NCBI GenBank assembly: GCA_002633025.1
Contig: NMRB01000806.1
Coordinates: forward strand, 39,029 to 103,028
DNA: 64,000 nucleotides
Source: Notospermus geniculatus
Taxonomy: Eukaryota; Nemertea; Pilidiophora; Heteronemertea; Lineidae
Direction: 5' to 3'
Of this stretch, positions 53,396 through 64,000 are shown piece after piece. The translations under genes were made by a program, and so were the position numbers. Below the pieces are notes generated by a model, which saw only the letters and a program-made list of their open reading frames with translations, made no database searches and had not been told where the DNA came from. Positions within the stretch are counted from its first letter, which is position 1. Each line of letters begins with the position of its first letter.

Positions 53396-54500
53396 ATGTT
53401 TAAGGCCAGAAAGGGGGATAAGAAAGAAGTCGGAGGATTTCTGGATATATTTCCAACTTTGGAAACTGATGTTTCAGGCAATGGTGATGTGCCTTTCTTG
53501 GATAAGTCAAAACAGTGTGCTACCACTCTCTCAGCTCAGAAGGATGTGGTCAAGAAGATGGTACTACATGTATTGCAAGACACCTGCAATACGGCTGATG
53601 ATCCTGTTTCTGAAGTTGAGATCAACCCAGACGACGAAAGTTTTTCCAACTCTGAAGTCAATCAGGAGGTGGAAGAGTTATCAGATCCCTATTACACCGG
53701 TGATGATTCAAGGTCCAAGATGGTCACCAGTTGGCCATATTGGAAGTTGGAGCGCCCCTAGGCCTAAAACTGACATGGTGCTTGCCCCATTTGACTCATA
53801 TCACTACCCCTGATACCGTGCCCGCTACAGCACTAAACGTTACAATCAGTGGCAGTGAACCCTGTGACCGTGACCTGAACGAATCATCGCTAATAGATGC
53901 CATGCCCGACCCTGAGCCTGATTTCTCAGACGTGACGTACACAATAGTGAACTCTCCTTCGAAACGCGTGAAAGACAGGCTGTTTGATTCAGAAGGATAC
54001 GCCTACTCCTTCAAGAGTACCACGAACTCCGGTATTTTTTGGCGATGCGTTGTGCGCCCAAAAGGATACTCATGTCCAGCATCTGTAAAACAAGTCAGAG
54101 ACAGTTTGAATGTGGACCAAGGAGCCACAACCACCAACATCAACCAGGGTGTGACGTAGCAGGAGAAACAACAACGAAAATCCGACAAACTGCAATCAAA
54201 GACACAGTATCCTCTGCTACGGAAGTTGTTGAACGTGTCCTTAAAGAAGAACTGGGAAAAAGACGTGTCCTTCCTTGCCGAAACTTGTCTATTTCTCAAG
54301 AAATGTTAATTACGGAAGACAGAAAAGGCGTCCGAAAAACCAAACATCCCTCGATTTCAGTTTAGCCATGGATCACACACCACAGGATTTCTACTGCACC
54401 GAAGTATTCACAAAGAAACGCCGACATATCATTTTTGCAAAAACGGCACAATTGGACCTGATTGTCAAGGCAAAGACATGGTTTATAGACGACTTTTAAA
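53396..54500 (+). pseudogene. FLYWCH zinc finger plus MULE transposase start
   Basis: 53900-54100 encodes a FLYWCH-type finger: RLFDSEGYAYSFKSTTNSGI, then FWRCVVRPKGYSCPASV. A frame change near 54110 puts SHNHQHQPGCDVAGETTTKI (the His pair) next, then VVERVLKEEL. 54361-54498 continues YCTEVFTKKRRHIIFAKTAQ, then KAKTWFIDDF, matching the (I/L)(I/L)FA(T/K)..(N/Q)L..L..A-x-TWF-(I/M)-D block that opens the MULE transposase core. FLYWCH plus MULE is the layout of Phantom/MuDR-type elements. The remaining core is missing. An acidic frame at 53396-53761 could be its N-terminus. Confidence 0.55.
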
Positions 54501-54717
54501 CTTGTGCGTGCCCCCTTCTAGCAACTCGTTTCTATAAATTCATTCCTGCGCAGTCACGACCATGAAAAGCAGCTACCGTTATTGTTTTGGGGCCATATGC
54601 ATAAAACAACTTGAGTATAAAAATCCCAAGGGGTTCCCTCAAACCACCACTATAGTGGGAATCTTAGTTTAAGGGAGATGCAGAAAGCTAATTTGGAATA
54701 GTAAAAGCCTCAAACAC

Positions 54718-54960
54718 GGTTTACACATATTGCCAAAGATACATCCAACGGACTAAACTACCTCCATGAGAAGGGTATCGTCCATCGAGACCTCAAGCCA
54801 GCTAATATTTTAGTCAGCAACAGACACTATGCAGAAATCGACAAACTCTTCTTATTTCATTCGTGCATTCCAGGACAAACCAATCTTAACAAAACTAACA
54901 GACTTTGGCGAAAGTCGTTCGAATCTAATTCAAACAAGAAGTCTTTATTGTGCTGCAACT
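54718..54960 (+). pseudogene. Protein kinase catalytic-loop fragment
   Basis: Reads FTHIAKDTSNGLNYLHEKGI, then VHRDLKPANILVSNRHYAEI; after about 40 bases, in a shifted frame, KPILTKLTDFGESRSNLIQT. It has the kinase signature HRDLKPANIL (catalytic Asp and Asn) and DFG with a GESRS activation segment, as in TKL/receptor-interacting-like kinases duplicated in marine invertebrates. The ATP-binding lobe and the end of the domain are absent. The inserted piece (LFLFHSCIPG) ends in a possible acceptor (GCATTCCAG), so either a small insertion or a degraded intron lies between the motifs. Confidence 0.6.
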
Positions 54961-55223
54961 GAAAACTGTCTTTTTATTTTTTAACAAGTACATGTAGCCC
55001 ACAAAACAATCCGTTGACTTTTACCAATTTATCTTGTTCATCATGAGTCAGATTCTTGAACAGTTCTGAAGACACTACTACTCTGACGATCCAACATATT
55101 CATGAGGAGGAGGAGTACAGTGATCAACAAGCCCGAATGGAACCAGTGCCTAAAGTTCAACATGTGGAAGAACCCAATGCAGACCTCACTTCACGTCCTG
55201 AATAGACTGTTAATGTGTAGAAG

Positions 55224-55449
55224 ATGCAAAACTTTCAAGATGAGGAGAAATACAGTGTTCAGGGAGCCTCAGTGAAAAATAACCTCAATTCCAGTGACGT
55301 TCATGTTTCTGATGCTACTGTGTGTGATGTTGATGATGATTACTTACCAGACTTGGATGGGAATTCCTCAGTGCCACACATTATTGATGTGAACAATAAC
55401 CAAACCTCAAAGAAGTCTTGCCTATGTATCACAGTCCATTGGGCGCAAG
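55224..55449 (+). other. Acidic exon-like frame with strong donor
   Basis: Reads GASVKNNLNSSDVHVSDATV, then DVDDDYLPDLDGNSSVP, then CLCITVHWAQG and a GCGCAAG|GTAAGT donor at 55449. Good 5' splice site and biased composition suggest a real (possibly transposon-derived) exon; not recognised. Confidence 0.3.
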
Positions 55450-56077
55450 GTAAGTCAATACGGTGTTTATGACTGGATTGTCATAACTTTTTCCAAGCTG
55501 ATCAGATGGGAATCAAGTTGGTAGAGCAACCTCTCTTGCGGGACTTCAAATAATCAACGATTATTAAAGAGGGAGCCATGCTAAAGCAGCCAGCAGAGGT
55601 GTACAAATTCTGTCAGAACTCCAGATCATCTGAACCAACAGAGGACATGCAACGCTGCAAGAATACTGTTATGGGAATTGAAGATGCTAAGGCAGAGTCA
55701 ATGGTGATTTGACTTGTCAACACAAGGGAATAAAACTGATAAGAATCGAATGTTTATTTAATAGGTGAGGAGGCCCATACATGAAGGATGGTAGCATGAA
55801 AGCTTTGGATAGACCTAGAATTGCAGTCACTCGCCTGCCACGGGTGTGTCACGTGTCTTCAGCAATGCTTGTGTGTATGCCGTGCATGCAGCAGACTGTG
55901 TTGTCATCCATTGTGGAACGACTGATTTATGTTCTTCTGCAATGAATCAATGCTAAAACAGCACAAGACTTATCGGGGTAGTACTTGGCAGGTACTCCTG
56001 TCAGGTAGTTGTGTCAGGTCTGTTTCTGAGATGTGGCCATCAGTAAGTATGATAGAAAACTTCTAAGAAATAGAAAT

Positions 56078-56458
56078 ACTCTAGATTCGTTCTTCTAAGG
56101 TTACTTTACTGAACACCCATATGACCGCCTACCCTATTGAATATGCATGGCTAAATAAAGAGCTGTTCAATGTGACTGACAGGCGAGGAGGGAAATGGCT
56201 ATTGAAGACTGATTTATCCGACCACAGATTGTTGACATCGTTATCTTCATAACGGAATAGTGATTGAAACGGACACTCTTTTAATAGTGCCTACCAACAA
56301 AGCAGTCTTCGCGGCCCAGTGCAAGTAACGCAAGACTCACTCATTGGTCAGTTGTGTTGAATTGAATCAATAAATTCTTTGTATGGTCTATATTGTGGGC
56401 TAGGCCTAAACCTACAGCATGAATATATGAAGTAACCTTAGAAGAACGAATCTAGAGT
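56078..56458. mobile_element. 381-bp element with perfect 28-bp TIRs
   Basis: ACTCTAGATTCGTTCTTCTA continues AGGTTACT (56078-56105); the exact complement is 56431-56458. Non-coding interior. Confidence 0.85.
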
Positions 56459-57039
56459 ATATCCCTATCGTCCTAACTACATTAACAGGCTTCGAAGAAG
56501 AAGGGGTGTGGTGATACCCTTGTGTTTATTCCAGCTGCAAAAATTGTGATGAAGACGTAAATTTACACGATAAATGTATGCACAATATTAATTGTTTTAC
56601 ATATTTCTTGGAATTAGTTTAGAATTCACTAGTTATGTGGATGCAGCCAATGCATTCACTGTTTTCAGACCTGTTCTTACATGTACAGTTACAAGAATAT
56701 ACAACTCTGACATAAGTCAGGCAGGCAAGAAATGACCAGTTGTTTACACGTACTTGGTGTTTTATGCTGATTGTACTGAAGTTTGCCATTTATAAGTTGT
56801 TGAGATGTGATCTAGTTAAATGGTAGACCATGAAAAATGTATAGGCCTAGCCTACACATATGAACTGAATTGCTTCTTGATATTAAAATTTACATTGTTT
56901 TCTAACAGACTGCCTTTGTGTCATTTTATACAGAAACGTGCGTAGGCCTAGAAGAATTTCTTCAGAATGAAAGGAGACCACTCGAACATTATCCTGGTGC
57001 TGGGCAGTCGTTTGAAACCTCATCAGGTTTTTGAAGTGA

Positions 57040-57240
57040 TTGGTCAAAAAGTCATCAAACAGGCCATTCCTGAATGCCGTTGACGCATGCTTCAACATGT
57101 TCTTCGCACTACATCTCTCCTATCCCGATAGATGTGTTTCTGTGTGGGAATTTTTCGGAAGTGTGGTTTATGGTGTTGGAAAATCTGGCAAATACTGTGT
57201 CAGCCCTACACTACAGCCAAGGTTCTTAAAAGCCTGTTTG
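57040..57240 (+). pseudogene. Fragment of a multicopy transposon-linked gene
   Basis: Reads KKSSNRPFLNAVDACFNMFF, then ALHLSYPDRCVSVWEFFGSV. The (L/A)-VDACF-(K/N)-x-(F/Y)F-x-L-x-LSYP...VW-x-F block ends many uncharacterised multicopy proteins of fish and marine invertebrates. No upstream part. Confidence 0.35.
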
Positions 57241-57597
57241 CATTTGAGAAGAAGACAAAGGCTGTGTGGTGGTGTTACATAAATATATCGGGTGGCCAAA
57301 AAACTGGACTAAATTCAAATTCCAGTAAGGCCACATTTTTTGTATTTATTGGATTACGGATCCGCCAACCAGATTTGTGAAAATGTTTAAAAAAATAGAA
57401 TTTCCGATGGCCCATTTTGTGTTCTTGTTTTTTCCCGCTGACCACTAGGTGCAACATAAAATATATTTAAATGCAGAAATCATTGGCAGTGTGTGCTATG
57501 CAAACCAAACTTCGTGTTACCTCATTTGCCATCAAGGAGTTTTTGAAAATAAGTCCTTTGTTGTGTGGCTGCAATTTATCTGTGAACACACCCTTCA

Positions 57598-58860
57598 GTG
57601 AAAGATAGGAATATCACGTGCTATACTTTCTCAATTAAGATATATGATGTTTGTAGTGATCCAAAGTGCGGAGAGTTGTTCCCTAAAGATGAGTCTCAGT
57701 ACAGGTGTTTAGGATGCTGTAATCTCAGGTATGACGGGGGAGGGGGGGGGGGAGTGAGCAGTCTAAGAGAAAAGAAAGTCATATTTTGCAACTCTACCAA
57801 TAGAGTATCAGATGAAAGATATCTTGGAGAGGCCAAGTATTTGGGAAGCTATCAGAAGTTACAGAAAACCTAAGCATGTTGAAGGAGAGGTGATGACTGA
57901 TTTAAAAGATGGGCAGTTATACAAAGAAATGGTCAGTCAGTTTGAGTCGGATACGGTTTTTACCCTTTGTTTCAACACTGATGGTGCGCAGTTGTATTCT
58001 TCTTCTCACGTTGATTTATGGCCAATATTTCTGGTGATTAAAGAACTTCCTCCAAAGTTACGATTTTCAAGAGTGAATACGATTACGTGGGGATTATGGC
58101 AGGGTCAGTCCAAACCAAACTTCACATCTTTTTTTGCCCCGCTGGTGGAGGAATTTGCTCACTTACGACATGAGGGTTTGCATGTGGAAGTTGCAGGTAA
58201 AATGTACACTTGCATTGTTTTCCCCATAATTGGTATTTTTGATTTACAAGCCAAAGCTCCTCTGCTTGGAACTTCATATCATAATGGAAATTTTGGTTGC
58301 ATTACTTGCCTTGAGAAAGGGGAGTGTGTCAAGTCGGGCAAAGGCAGTGTACAAAGTTATCCTCCCCGTGATGTTAAACATCCTTTGAAAACTTCCCATT
58401 CGTTTATTGAAATTGCAGGAAGGGTTGCTGCAACTGGAAAGAGTGAGCTGGGTGTGCAGTTACAGTCACCGCTTGTTCATCTTGAATCTTTTGATTTGAT
58501 TCGGGGAACAGTTCCCGATTATATGCATGGTGTTCTTTTGGGTGTTACCAGGAAACTTATGGAATTGTTGTTTTCAAAGAAATTCCAAAAGGAAAAATAC
58601 TCCATTGCCAAACATTACCCAATGTGGAAAATAGATTAAAGGGGATGTTTCCAAACGATCACATTACACGGAAGCCAAAACAGCTGAAGGGGAGGATGTC
58701 CAATATGAAGGCTTCTGATACCAAGCTTGGTTGTTATACTACTCAATTCCATGTTTGCTCGGTTACCTCCCATCTATATATTTATTGTGGTGAATTCGTC
58801 TGCTCTACGCTCGTGTATATTTTGTATAGGCTCCTGTGTGCACTATACTTTACCTGGTGT
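57598..58860 (+). pseudogene. EnSpm/CACTA transposase (TNP2 family)
   Basis: 57640-57870 carries the Cys-rich start (CSDPKCGELFPKDES, YRCLGCCNLRYD). A G run near 57745 and a frame change near 57830 separate it from the 275-codon frame 57812-58638. That frame has FNTDGAQLYSSSHVDLWPIF, LVIKELPPKLRF, GLWQGQSKPNFTSFFAPLVE, YHNGNFGCITCLEKGE and GTVPDYMHGVLLGVTRKLME, the TNP2 hallmarks: NTDG-x-(P/Q)-x-(F/Y)-x-SS, LWP-(I/V)-x-LVI-ELPP-x-RF, PDYMH-(A/G)-VLLGV. Past the stop at 58638 the next block (KASDTKLG..., then LPPIYIF) is in other frames. No termini (CACTA ends) were identified. Frameshifts make it inactive. Confidence 0.75.
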
Positions 58861-58944
58861 ACATTCTGTACATTCACGTAATGCCTCGTCTGCACCCCGC
58901 TTGGCCTCGGGTGATTTTATGCACTTTTCACTTGTGATTTGTAA

Positions 58945-59903
58945 TGTTACCCGTTCTCTTTAATGTGTGTGGTCTTCTAAATCCCTATTAACTTAGTTCC
59001 TACTTAATAGTGATCGTATTATCTGTAATTTCGATGTAGTTAAGCACCCACGGCAGTTCGAAGCGGCCCTGGGGCTAGGCCCATGTGTTTGTTTGGTCAC
59101 GTGACCAAAGTCCCTTCACGCAGACGGCAGAATGCCCACGGGACGAAATTCAACCCCTTTATCTGGTTACTTACCCTTATTGTAATATAACTCTTCCCAT
59201 AACTTGTTAGTATGACTCAGCACTAGGCTGAATTGTGCCTACACCCGACTTCGCGGGTCTTTTATAGGGATCTAGGCACACGTGACGTCAGCCGTGCGTC
59301 AACAGTACCCACGGTACCTCACCTGTGATTATGACGTCGTCAGTCTTTAAAGGGGAAATGCATTGGAGTAGGACTATTTTTAGGGGGCGGGGCCTCCAAA
59401 TCTGTTTGCAGCGTCATATAAAAGCTGAGACTCCCAACCATTCGGGACTCTGACTCTGACTCTGCCCAGAATCGAATCCGCGGCACGACGCCAAGCTCTT
59501 TCTCTTTTTTCACGTTGACTCAATCTTCCGTAGGCCTACTTTTCATCGTGACATCGTTAATAGACAACAGGCTCTACTACGGTAAGAAACCGAATTCCCT
59601 CTTTGTAATCATTTTATGTCACATTTTATCGTCTTACCTCTTTCTCAGGGTCTTGCCTGCATCCGCATGTCGCCCTTGGCTGCACACATGAGGACCCTGT
59701 GAAAGCCAGTCCCCTTTAATTGAAAGCTTGCCGTCGTGACGTTAGGCCTACGCTACATTTTAACGACCACACACGCTACTCTAGCCTGAAACATTGTATC
59801 GCCTGTCTGATGTGATTTTACTAATAAATTGAAAGATCTTTTTATTCCGAAATTCTGTCGTCGAACTTTCTATTTGGTTGTTTGTTGTTGTTTTCCCGTG
59901 ACA
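58945..59903 (+). mobile_element. LTR-like sequence with promoter, donor and poly(A) signal
   Basis: Begins TGTTACCCG and ends CCCGTGACA (imperfect inverted TG...CA ends), 959 bp. It contains a TATA box (CATATAAAAGC at about 59415), a splice donor (CTACTACG|GTAAGAA at about 59580) and AATAAA at about 59822. This order suits a solo LTR, placed between EnSpm remains and a BEL/Pao pol. The ends are inferred: no clear 4-6 bp target duplication was found, and no primer-binding site follows. A host promoter cannot be excluded. Confidence 0.4.
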
Positions 59904-60299
59904 GTATGTTCAGCAGTGTGTGCCATTGTGGGCATGGAGTTGTTTCCCATATGAAGTTATCAACTGGTACAGTTTACGGTTGGTCCACTTATGCAGAAAG
60001 CTGGCGTCACTTTAGAATGGCTCATGGACTCCTCCCTGACAGCTGACTCTCTGAAAGACTTTCTAGAACCAGGTTCAGGTATTACATTTGAACTTTTACT
60101 AGAATAATGCAAAACAGCACACGAACTCCACGCTGAAAATAATGGCTTGGTGGTTACAACGGTTATTAGGCCTAGACAAGGATCCTAATGAGAACACTTT
60201 GAACAGTAAAATCAGGGAGAAGAGCAAAGGCCTGAAAAACAAAGAGTTTTTTGGGTAAACTGTACACACCACTTCGCCCCAAAGCACCCATTACCCTGT

Positions 60300-61960
60300 C
60301 TGATTGCCGATGATTTTTGGTACAACAACCCACAGCAATCCACACCACTTTTCTGATGCTTCAGAGAGAGGCCTAGGGAGCGCTTCCTACTTGCGGCTTG
60401 AAGCCATGATGGCCGCACCCCGTTGCATTAGTCATGGCAAAGGGAAGACTAGCCCCAATCAAGACCACGACCATTCCACGGCTTGAGTTGACCGCAGCAT
60501 GCGAGTCTATCAAATTAGACAAAATTTTTCGCAAGAAATTAGAGATTCCTATACACGAAAGTCTGTTCTGGACCGACAGCACAATAGTTCTCCATTACAT
60601 ACGCAATGAATCGAAGAGGTTCCAAACCTTTGTTGCAAACAGAGTGGCGAAGATTTGTGAGGGATCTTCACCAGAACAATGGAGACATGTCGACACTGAT
60701 CAGAATCCGGCAGACGATATTTCGCGGGGAATGACAGCAGAAGAACTGGTGCAGGCCTTTCCGTTTGACGGGCGCTAAAATGTGCATATGCATGCGTCCG
60801 TCAAACGGAAAGGTCTGCTGGTGTCAAGCAAGATGTGGATAAATGGACCGGAATTTCTGCTGAAACCAGATAATGAATGGCCACAAGTTGCAGAACAGCT
60901 TCCGCCTAGTGAGAAGTTAGAGGTGAAACCTGAACGGCATGTTTATGCAGCAGTGACAATAGACGCGCCTCCATCCACGAGCCAGGAAACCATTTCAAGA
61001 TTGATTGCCAGACACGCAAGTTTGAATGGCCCCAAAAGATCAGTGGCCTACATACTTCGTGCCAAAGAATTGCTTCGTCACAAAGCCAGGAAGAGATCCG
61101 GGAAAGACACGCTGCCACCTAGGGGTGGTGGTTTAAGCCTGGAAGAAGTCCAAGAGGCTGAGAAAGCCACCATCAAGTTCATCCAAGGACTGGTATTCAA
61201 GGGAGCTGAGGGAAAGGCCAGCCCACTTCGTAAGTTGCAGCCACAGTTAGATGAGGATGGGCTCATATGCGTAGGAGGGAGACTTCGAAATTCAGACCTG
61301 CCTGCAGACACGAGGCATCAAATAATACTCCCGAAAGATCACCACAAACAGATTTAGTTGTCAGACATTATCATGCAGAGACAGGCCACATGAGAGCTGA
61401 GCGAGTTCTTACTGAAGTTCGTCAAAGATAATGGGTGATAGGGCCGTGCTGCTGTCAAGAGAGTGCTTTCGAGGTGCATTCCTTGCCGCAAGAGAGATGC
61501 TCGCCCGATGACGCAACAAATGGCTGACCTTCCATCAGCCAGGTAAATCAACCTGAGTCACGATTCACCTACACTGGCCTGGACTACTTTGGCCCCTTCC
61601 TCGTAAAAGGGGAAGAAGTTTGGTGAAGAGGTGGGGATGTTTGTTCACCTGTATGTCAGTCAGGGCGGGCCATATTGAGATCGCTCAATCACTTTCCACT
61701 GATTCCTTCATAAACGCGCTTTAGCACTTTGTCTGCAGAAGGGGTCGCCTACAACTGAACCGGTCAGATAATGGGACCAATTTCGTGGGGGCAAACAAGG
61801 AGCTGAAGGAAGAAATATCCAAGTGGAATCAGCAGAAAATAGAAAACTTCATGCAGCAGAAAGAAATAACATGGATCTACAACCGCCGGCAGCCAGCAAC
61901 ATGGGGGGGGGGGGGNGGGGAGGGAGTATGGGAACGGCTTATTCGAGACATCAGGAGGGA
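60300..61960 (+). pseudogene. BEL/Pao retroelement pol, 3' part (RNase H and integrase)
   Basis: Old retroelement copy, broken. 60320-60400 has SDASERGLGSASYLRLEA. The frame 60434-60775 is RNase H-like: PIKTTTIPRLELTAACESIK, FWTDSTIVLHYIRNESKRFQ, WRHVDTDQNPADDISRG. The next frame (60782-61354) has INGPEFLLKPDNEWP and VGGRLRNSDLPADTRHQIIL. After a one-base slip come RHYHAETGHMRAERVL and CIPCRKRDARP (His/Cys finger of integrase), then [15 protein letters not shown], then DNGTNFVGANKELKEE, in scattered frames. The stretch ends near a G run with one unknown base (61916). Protease and reverse transcriptase are missing. At least four frame breaks. Confidence 0.75.
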
Positions 61961-62039
61961 TGGAGACCTGGAAGAGACTGCAGTGTGGTATTATATCTTG
62001 TCTCCGCATGTGCCATTCAGCTGTACACAGGACTACGGC

Positions 62040-62536
62040 CAGGGCTACACTGGTTGAAACGTTGTGTTTCTATAATGAACGTAGATACAGTAACCATTAT
62101 CTGCAGCGGAAAGACATCTGCAGCAACATGCCAATCCGTCAACTCCGAGATAAGTGGCCATTCCTCTCTGGATACGAATTCCTGGTTGATCACTTTGAAA
62201 CACTCACAGGGATTAATCCTCAGTTATTACTTGAGGAATCAATCATAGCCGGATAAGGGAGTCACATCTGTAACTATAATTACTGCAGTGTCACACAAGA
62301 AGAAATGCCATATCTCCATGCATGGATTAGTACCGTGAAAGCAGAAATCGCGCATATGAAAACAACAGGTCCACAGAGTCAAGGCGGGTTCTTCCTTCTG
62401 CTGAAGTACTTTGAGGAAGAGGAGGGACTGCTGTTTCGTTTTTATGGAGTAAGTAAAGGGCCTGACTTGACAATCCCCCACATTGAAAAAAATAGTTCCT
62501 TCCGCTGTGTGGATTTGGTTTGTGATGCGGTTTTTT
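62040..62536 (+). pseudogene. Multicopy transposon-linked gene (RDKWPFL type)
   Basis: Frame reads NERRYSNHYLQRKDICSNMP, then IRQLRDKWPFLSGYEFLVDH and FETLTGINP, stop, then GGFFLLLKYFEEEEGLLFRF. The I-x-x-L-x-x-(K/R)WPFL...HF-x-x-LTG and LLxYFxEEExxLF blocks occur together in uncharacterised multicopy genes. Not named; one stop lies between the blocks. Confidence 0.4.
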
Positions 62537-62639
62537 AATACACAATATTAAAGTAGGCCTATCAGGTTGACAGACATTTGGCGAGTCGACAGGTCGACCA
62601 CGAATGAACAAGACTGCGACGTCACATTTGAACATTACT

Positions 62640-63010
62640 TTGTCATGACGTTACAGTTAACATTGCGTCAAAAAGGAGAAGCCTTTCACCGACTTTGCTG
62701 ACCTACATTTAGTTGATCTTCAGAAAAGAAATGGAGTTAAGTTTGGTGAAATCACCAGGCTGTCAATGATATCACTGACAATCATGGTAATGGCGGTGGC
62801 GATATGTATCAAAACATCATTGGTCTTGGCACCGACGGGGCAAGCACAATGACGGGTGAGCGAACAGGGCTCAAAGCACGCATGAAAGCTGATTTGCCCG
62901 ATATCGTTGCAGTCCATTGCAGCGCACATAACTTGCAACTTGCTATTGGCGATGTCTGTAAGGATGTTGAATATTTGCGGGACCAATTCCAGCCAACCAT
63001 TATTTTATCT
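62640..63010 (+). pseudogene. hAT-type transposase fragment, second lineage
   Basis: VKKEKPFTDFADLHLVDLQK then RNGVKFGE (62660-62745), then after a frame change IIGLGTDGASTMTGERTGLK, ARMKADLPDIVAVHCSAHNL and QLAIGDVCKDVEYL. EKPFT-DF..L..LQ..NGV and G-x-G-TDGASTM-x-G...HC-x-AH-x-LxLA are hAT blocks, of a lineage different from 25824-26300. The link between the two parts is deleted and the 3' half is missing. Confidence 0.6.
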
Positions 63011-63018
63011 CAGTTCCA

Positions 63019-64000
63019 TTGTCAACTCTAACACCAGAAAAGATGGCCAACATATCCTCTGCTGCACATCAACTGAAGATGCCAGTATCGCCTGTGTCTG
63101 TTCCTGACTTTTCAGACGTAGGCATTGATTTCGGAGGGGGTGTTTCCATTGAGCCAGTGATTGAAATTCCAAGTGTCACACTAAGCTCATCTGTTCCAAG
63201 TGTCACATCTGCTCATTCCCACTCTGTCCAGATCATAAAGGCCAAAGAGACAGTCAGTGTGTCGATATCAAGACCAAGTTGATCAAAAGGGAAGAAAAAA
63301 ACAGTGGATACAGTTGCCAAATCTGCATTAAAGAGTAAGCGAAATTTTTGTCATGATTGTGTGTGGCAGAAAATACACCTCGAAGGACAAAGATTGGATA
63401 TGGATTGGAAGCGAAAATGAGGAGAAATGTTACACTTGGGTGGAAACCACATGCCGTGGTTGCACATGCCGTGGTTGGCCGTGGTTGGATGAATCATTAC
63501 ATTACACCAATTACGTGCAGTCTTGGAGGAATTATACTGACAGGAGGAACAGCGAGCTAATTGCTCCTCTATAATCCCTTTTTCACACCTCCCCAAACAA
63601 TGGAACACAAAGGCCCGGAGTGTTTGCACAGCAATTAAGCCTGCTCGCTTGAAGTGATCAGCGGTACCGACGCAGCCCGGATTGTCACTGCCATCCAGCG
63701 TGAGCTGGCGGTACTATATTGTGCGGTCTGAAAATGCACTGTTTTCATGGTTTATGTCGGCAGAACACGACACCACAGACATAACATTACAAACCATAAA
63801 GCGGGTCTGGAAAGTCCTGAGACTCTAAAAGATAAAGCAATAGATCACTGGTATGATGAGAGGACTGACATTCAGTACTATGACAATTGAGGTGAAAGTT
63901 CCAAAGAAGAATAGGAATCAGCAACCCCCAACTCTCACAACTGCATACTGGGTCATGAATGAACTTGAGGAGGAGGCTGAGGACTTCAAAATGTCACTCC
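63019..64000. other. Unassigned 3' end of the window
   Basis: 63019-63282 is a Ser/Val-rich frame (SVTLSSSVPSVTSAHSHSVQ) of unknown nature. 63440-63490 has short GCCGTGGTTG repeats. No other supported gene before the window ends. Confidence 0.3.

Overview
This is eukaryotic, intron-bearing and very transposon-rich DNA, most likely from a marine invertebrate deuterostome. The evidence is GT...AG introns with good donors and acceptors, vertebrate-like orthologous exons (a rhodopsin-type GPCR, a phospholipid scramblase, the animal tRNA deacylase DTD2), and high densities of ACATGTA and TAGGCCTA words. A hemichordate or echinoderm is my best guess, but this is inference and the species cannot be named from the window. 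There are no operons, no prokaryotic signals and no convincing tRNA or rRNA genes.

Layout. 1-20 kb is the host-gene part. It holds a small membrane-segment exon on the minus strand (466-593), a two-exon class A GPCR (4155-5736), three consecutive scramblase exons (9437-11756) and the last exon of DTD2 (17036-17376), all but the first on the plus strand. Introns and spacers are packed with inverted-repeat elements (MITEs), a 775-bp tandem duplication, Penelope-like (GIY-YIG) remnants and a foldback-like element. 19-25 kb is satellite and minisatellite DNA around a sequencing gap, with one restriction-like-endonuclease LINE remnant. 25-34 kb holds broken hAT, HECT-like and Harbinger-type genes and one LINE with a 486-codon open reading frame. 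34-52 kb is dominated by three copies of one uncharacterised transposase-like gene family. The third copy (44.5-47.8 kb) lies inside what looks like a complete DNA transposon with 31-bp terminal inverted repeats at 43204 and 52312, later invaded by two abutting inverted-repeat elements (47.9-51.5 kb). 52-64 kb is a graveyard of FLYWCH/MULE, EnSpm/CACTA, BEL/Pao and hAT genes plus an LTR-like sequence and a captured protein-kinase fragment.

How it fits together. The host genes are unrelated to one another (signalling receptor, membrane lipid scrambling, tRNA proofreading). The remainder is a layered record of insertions: elements inside elements, terminal inverted repeats facing each other, and tandem duplications. 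The most useful new observation is the 43.2-52.3 kb transposon with its spliced transposase-like gene, because its ends, internal repeats, gene structure and two diverged relatives can all be read from this one window.
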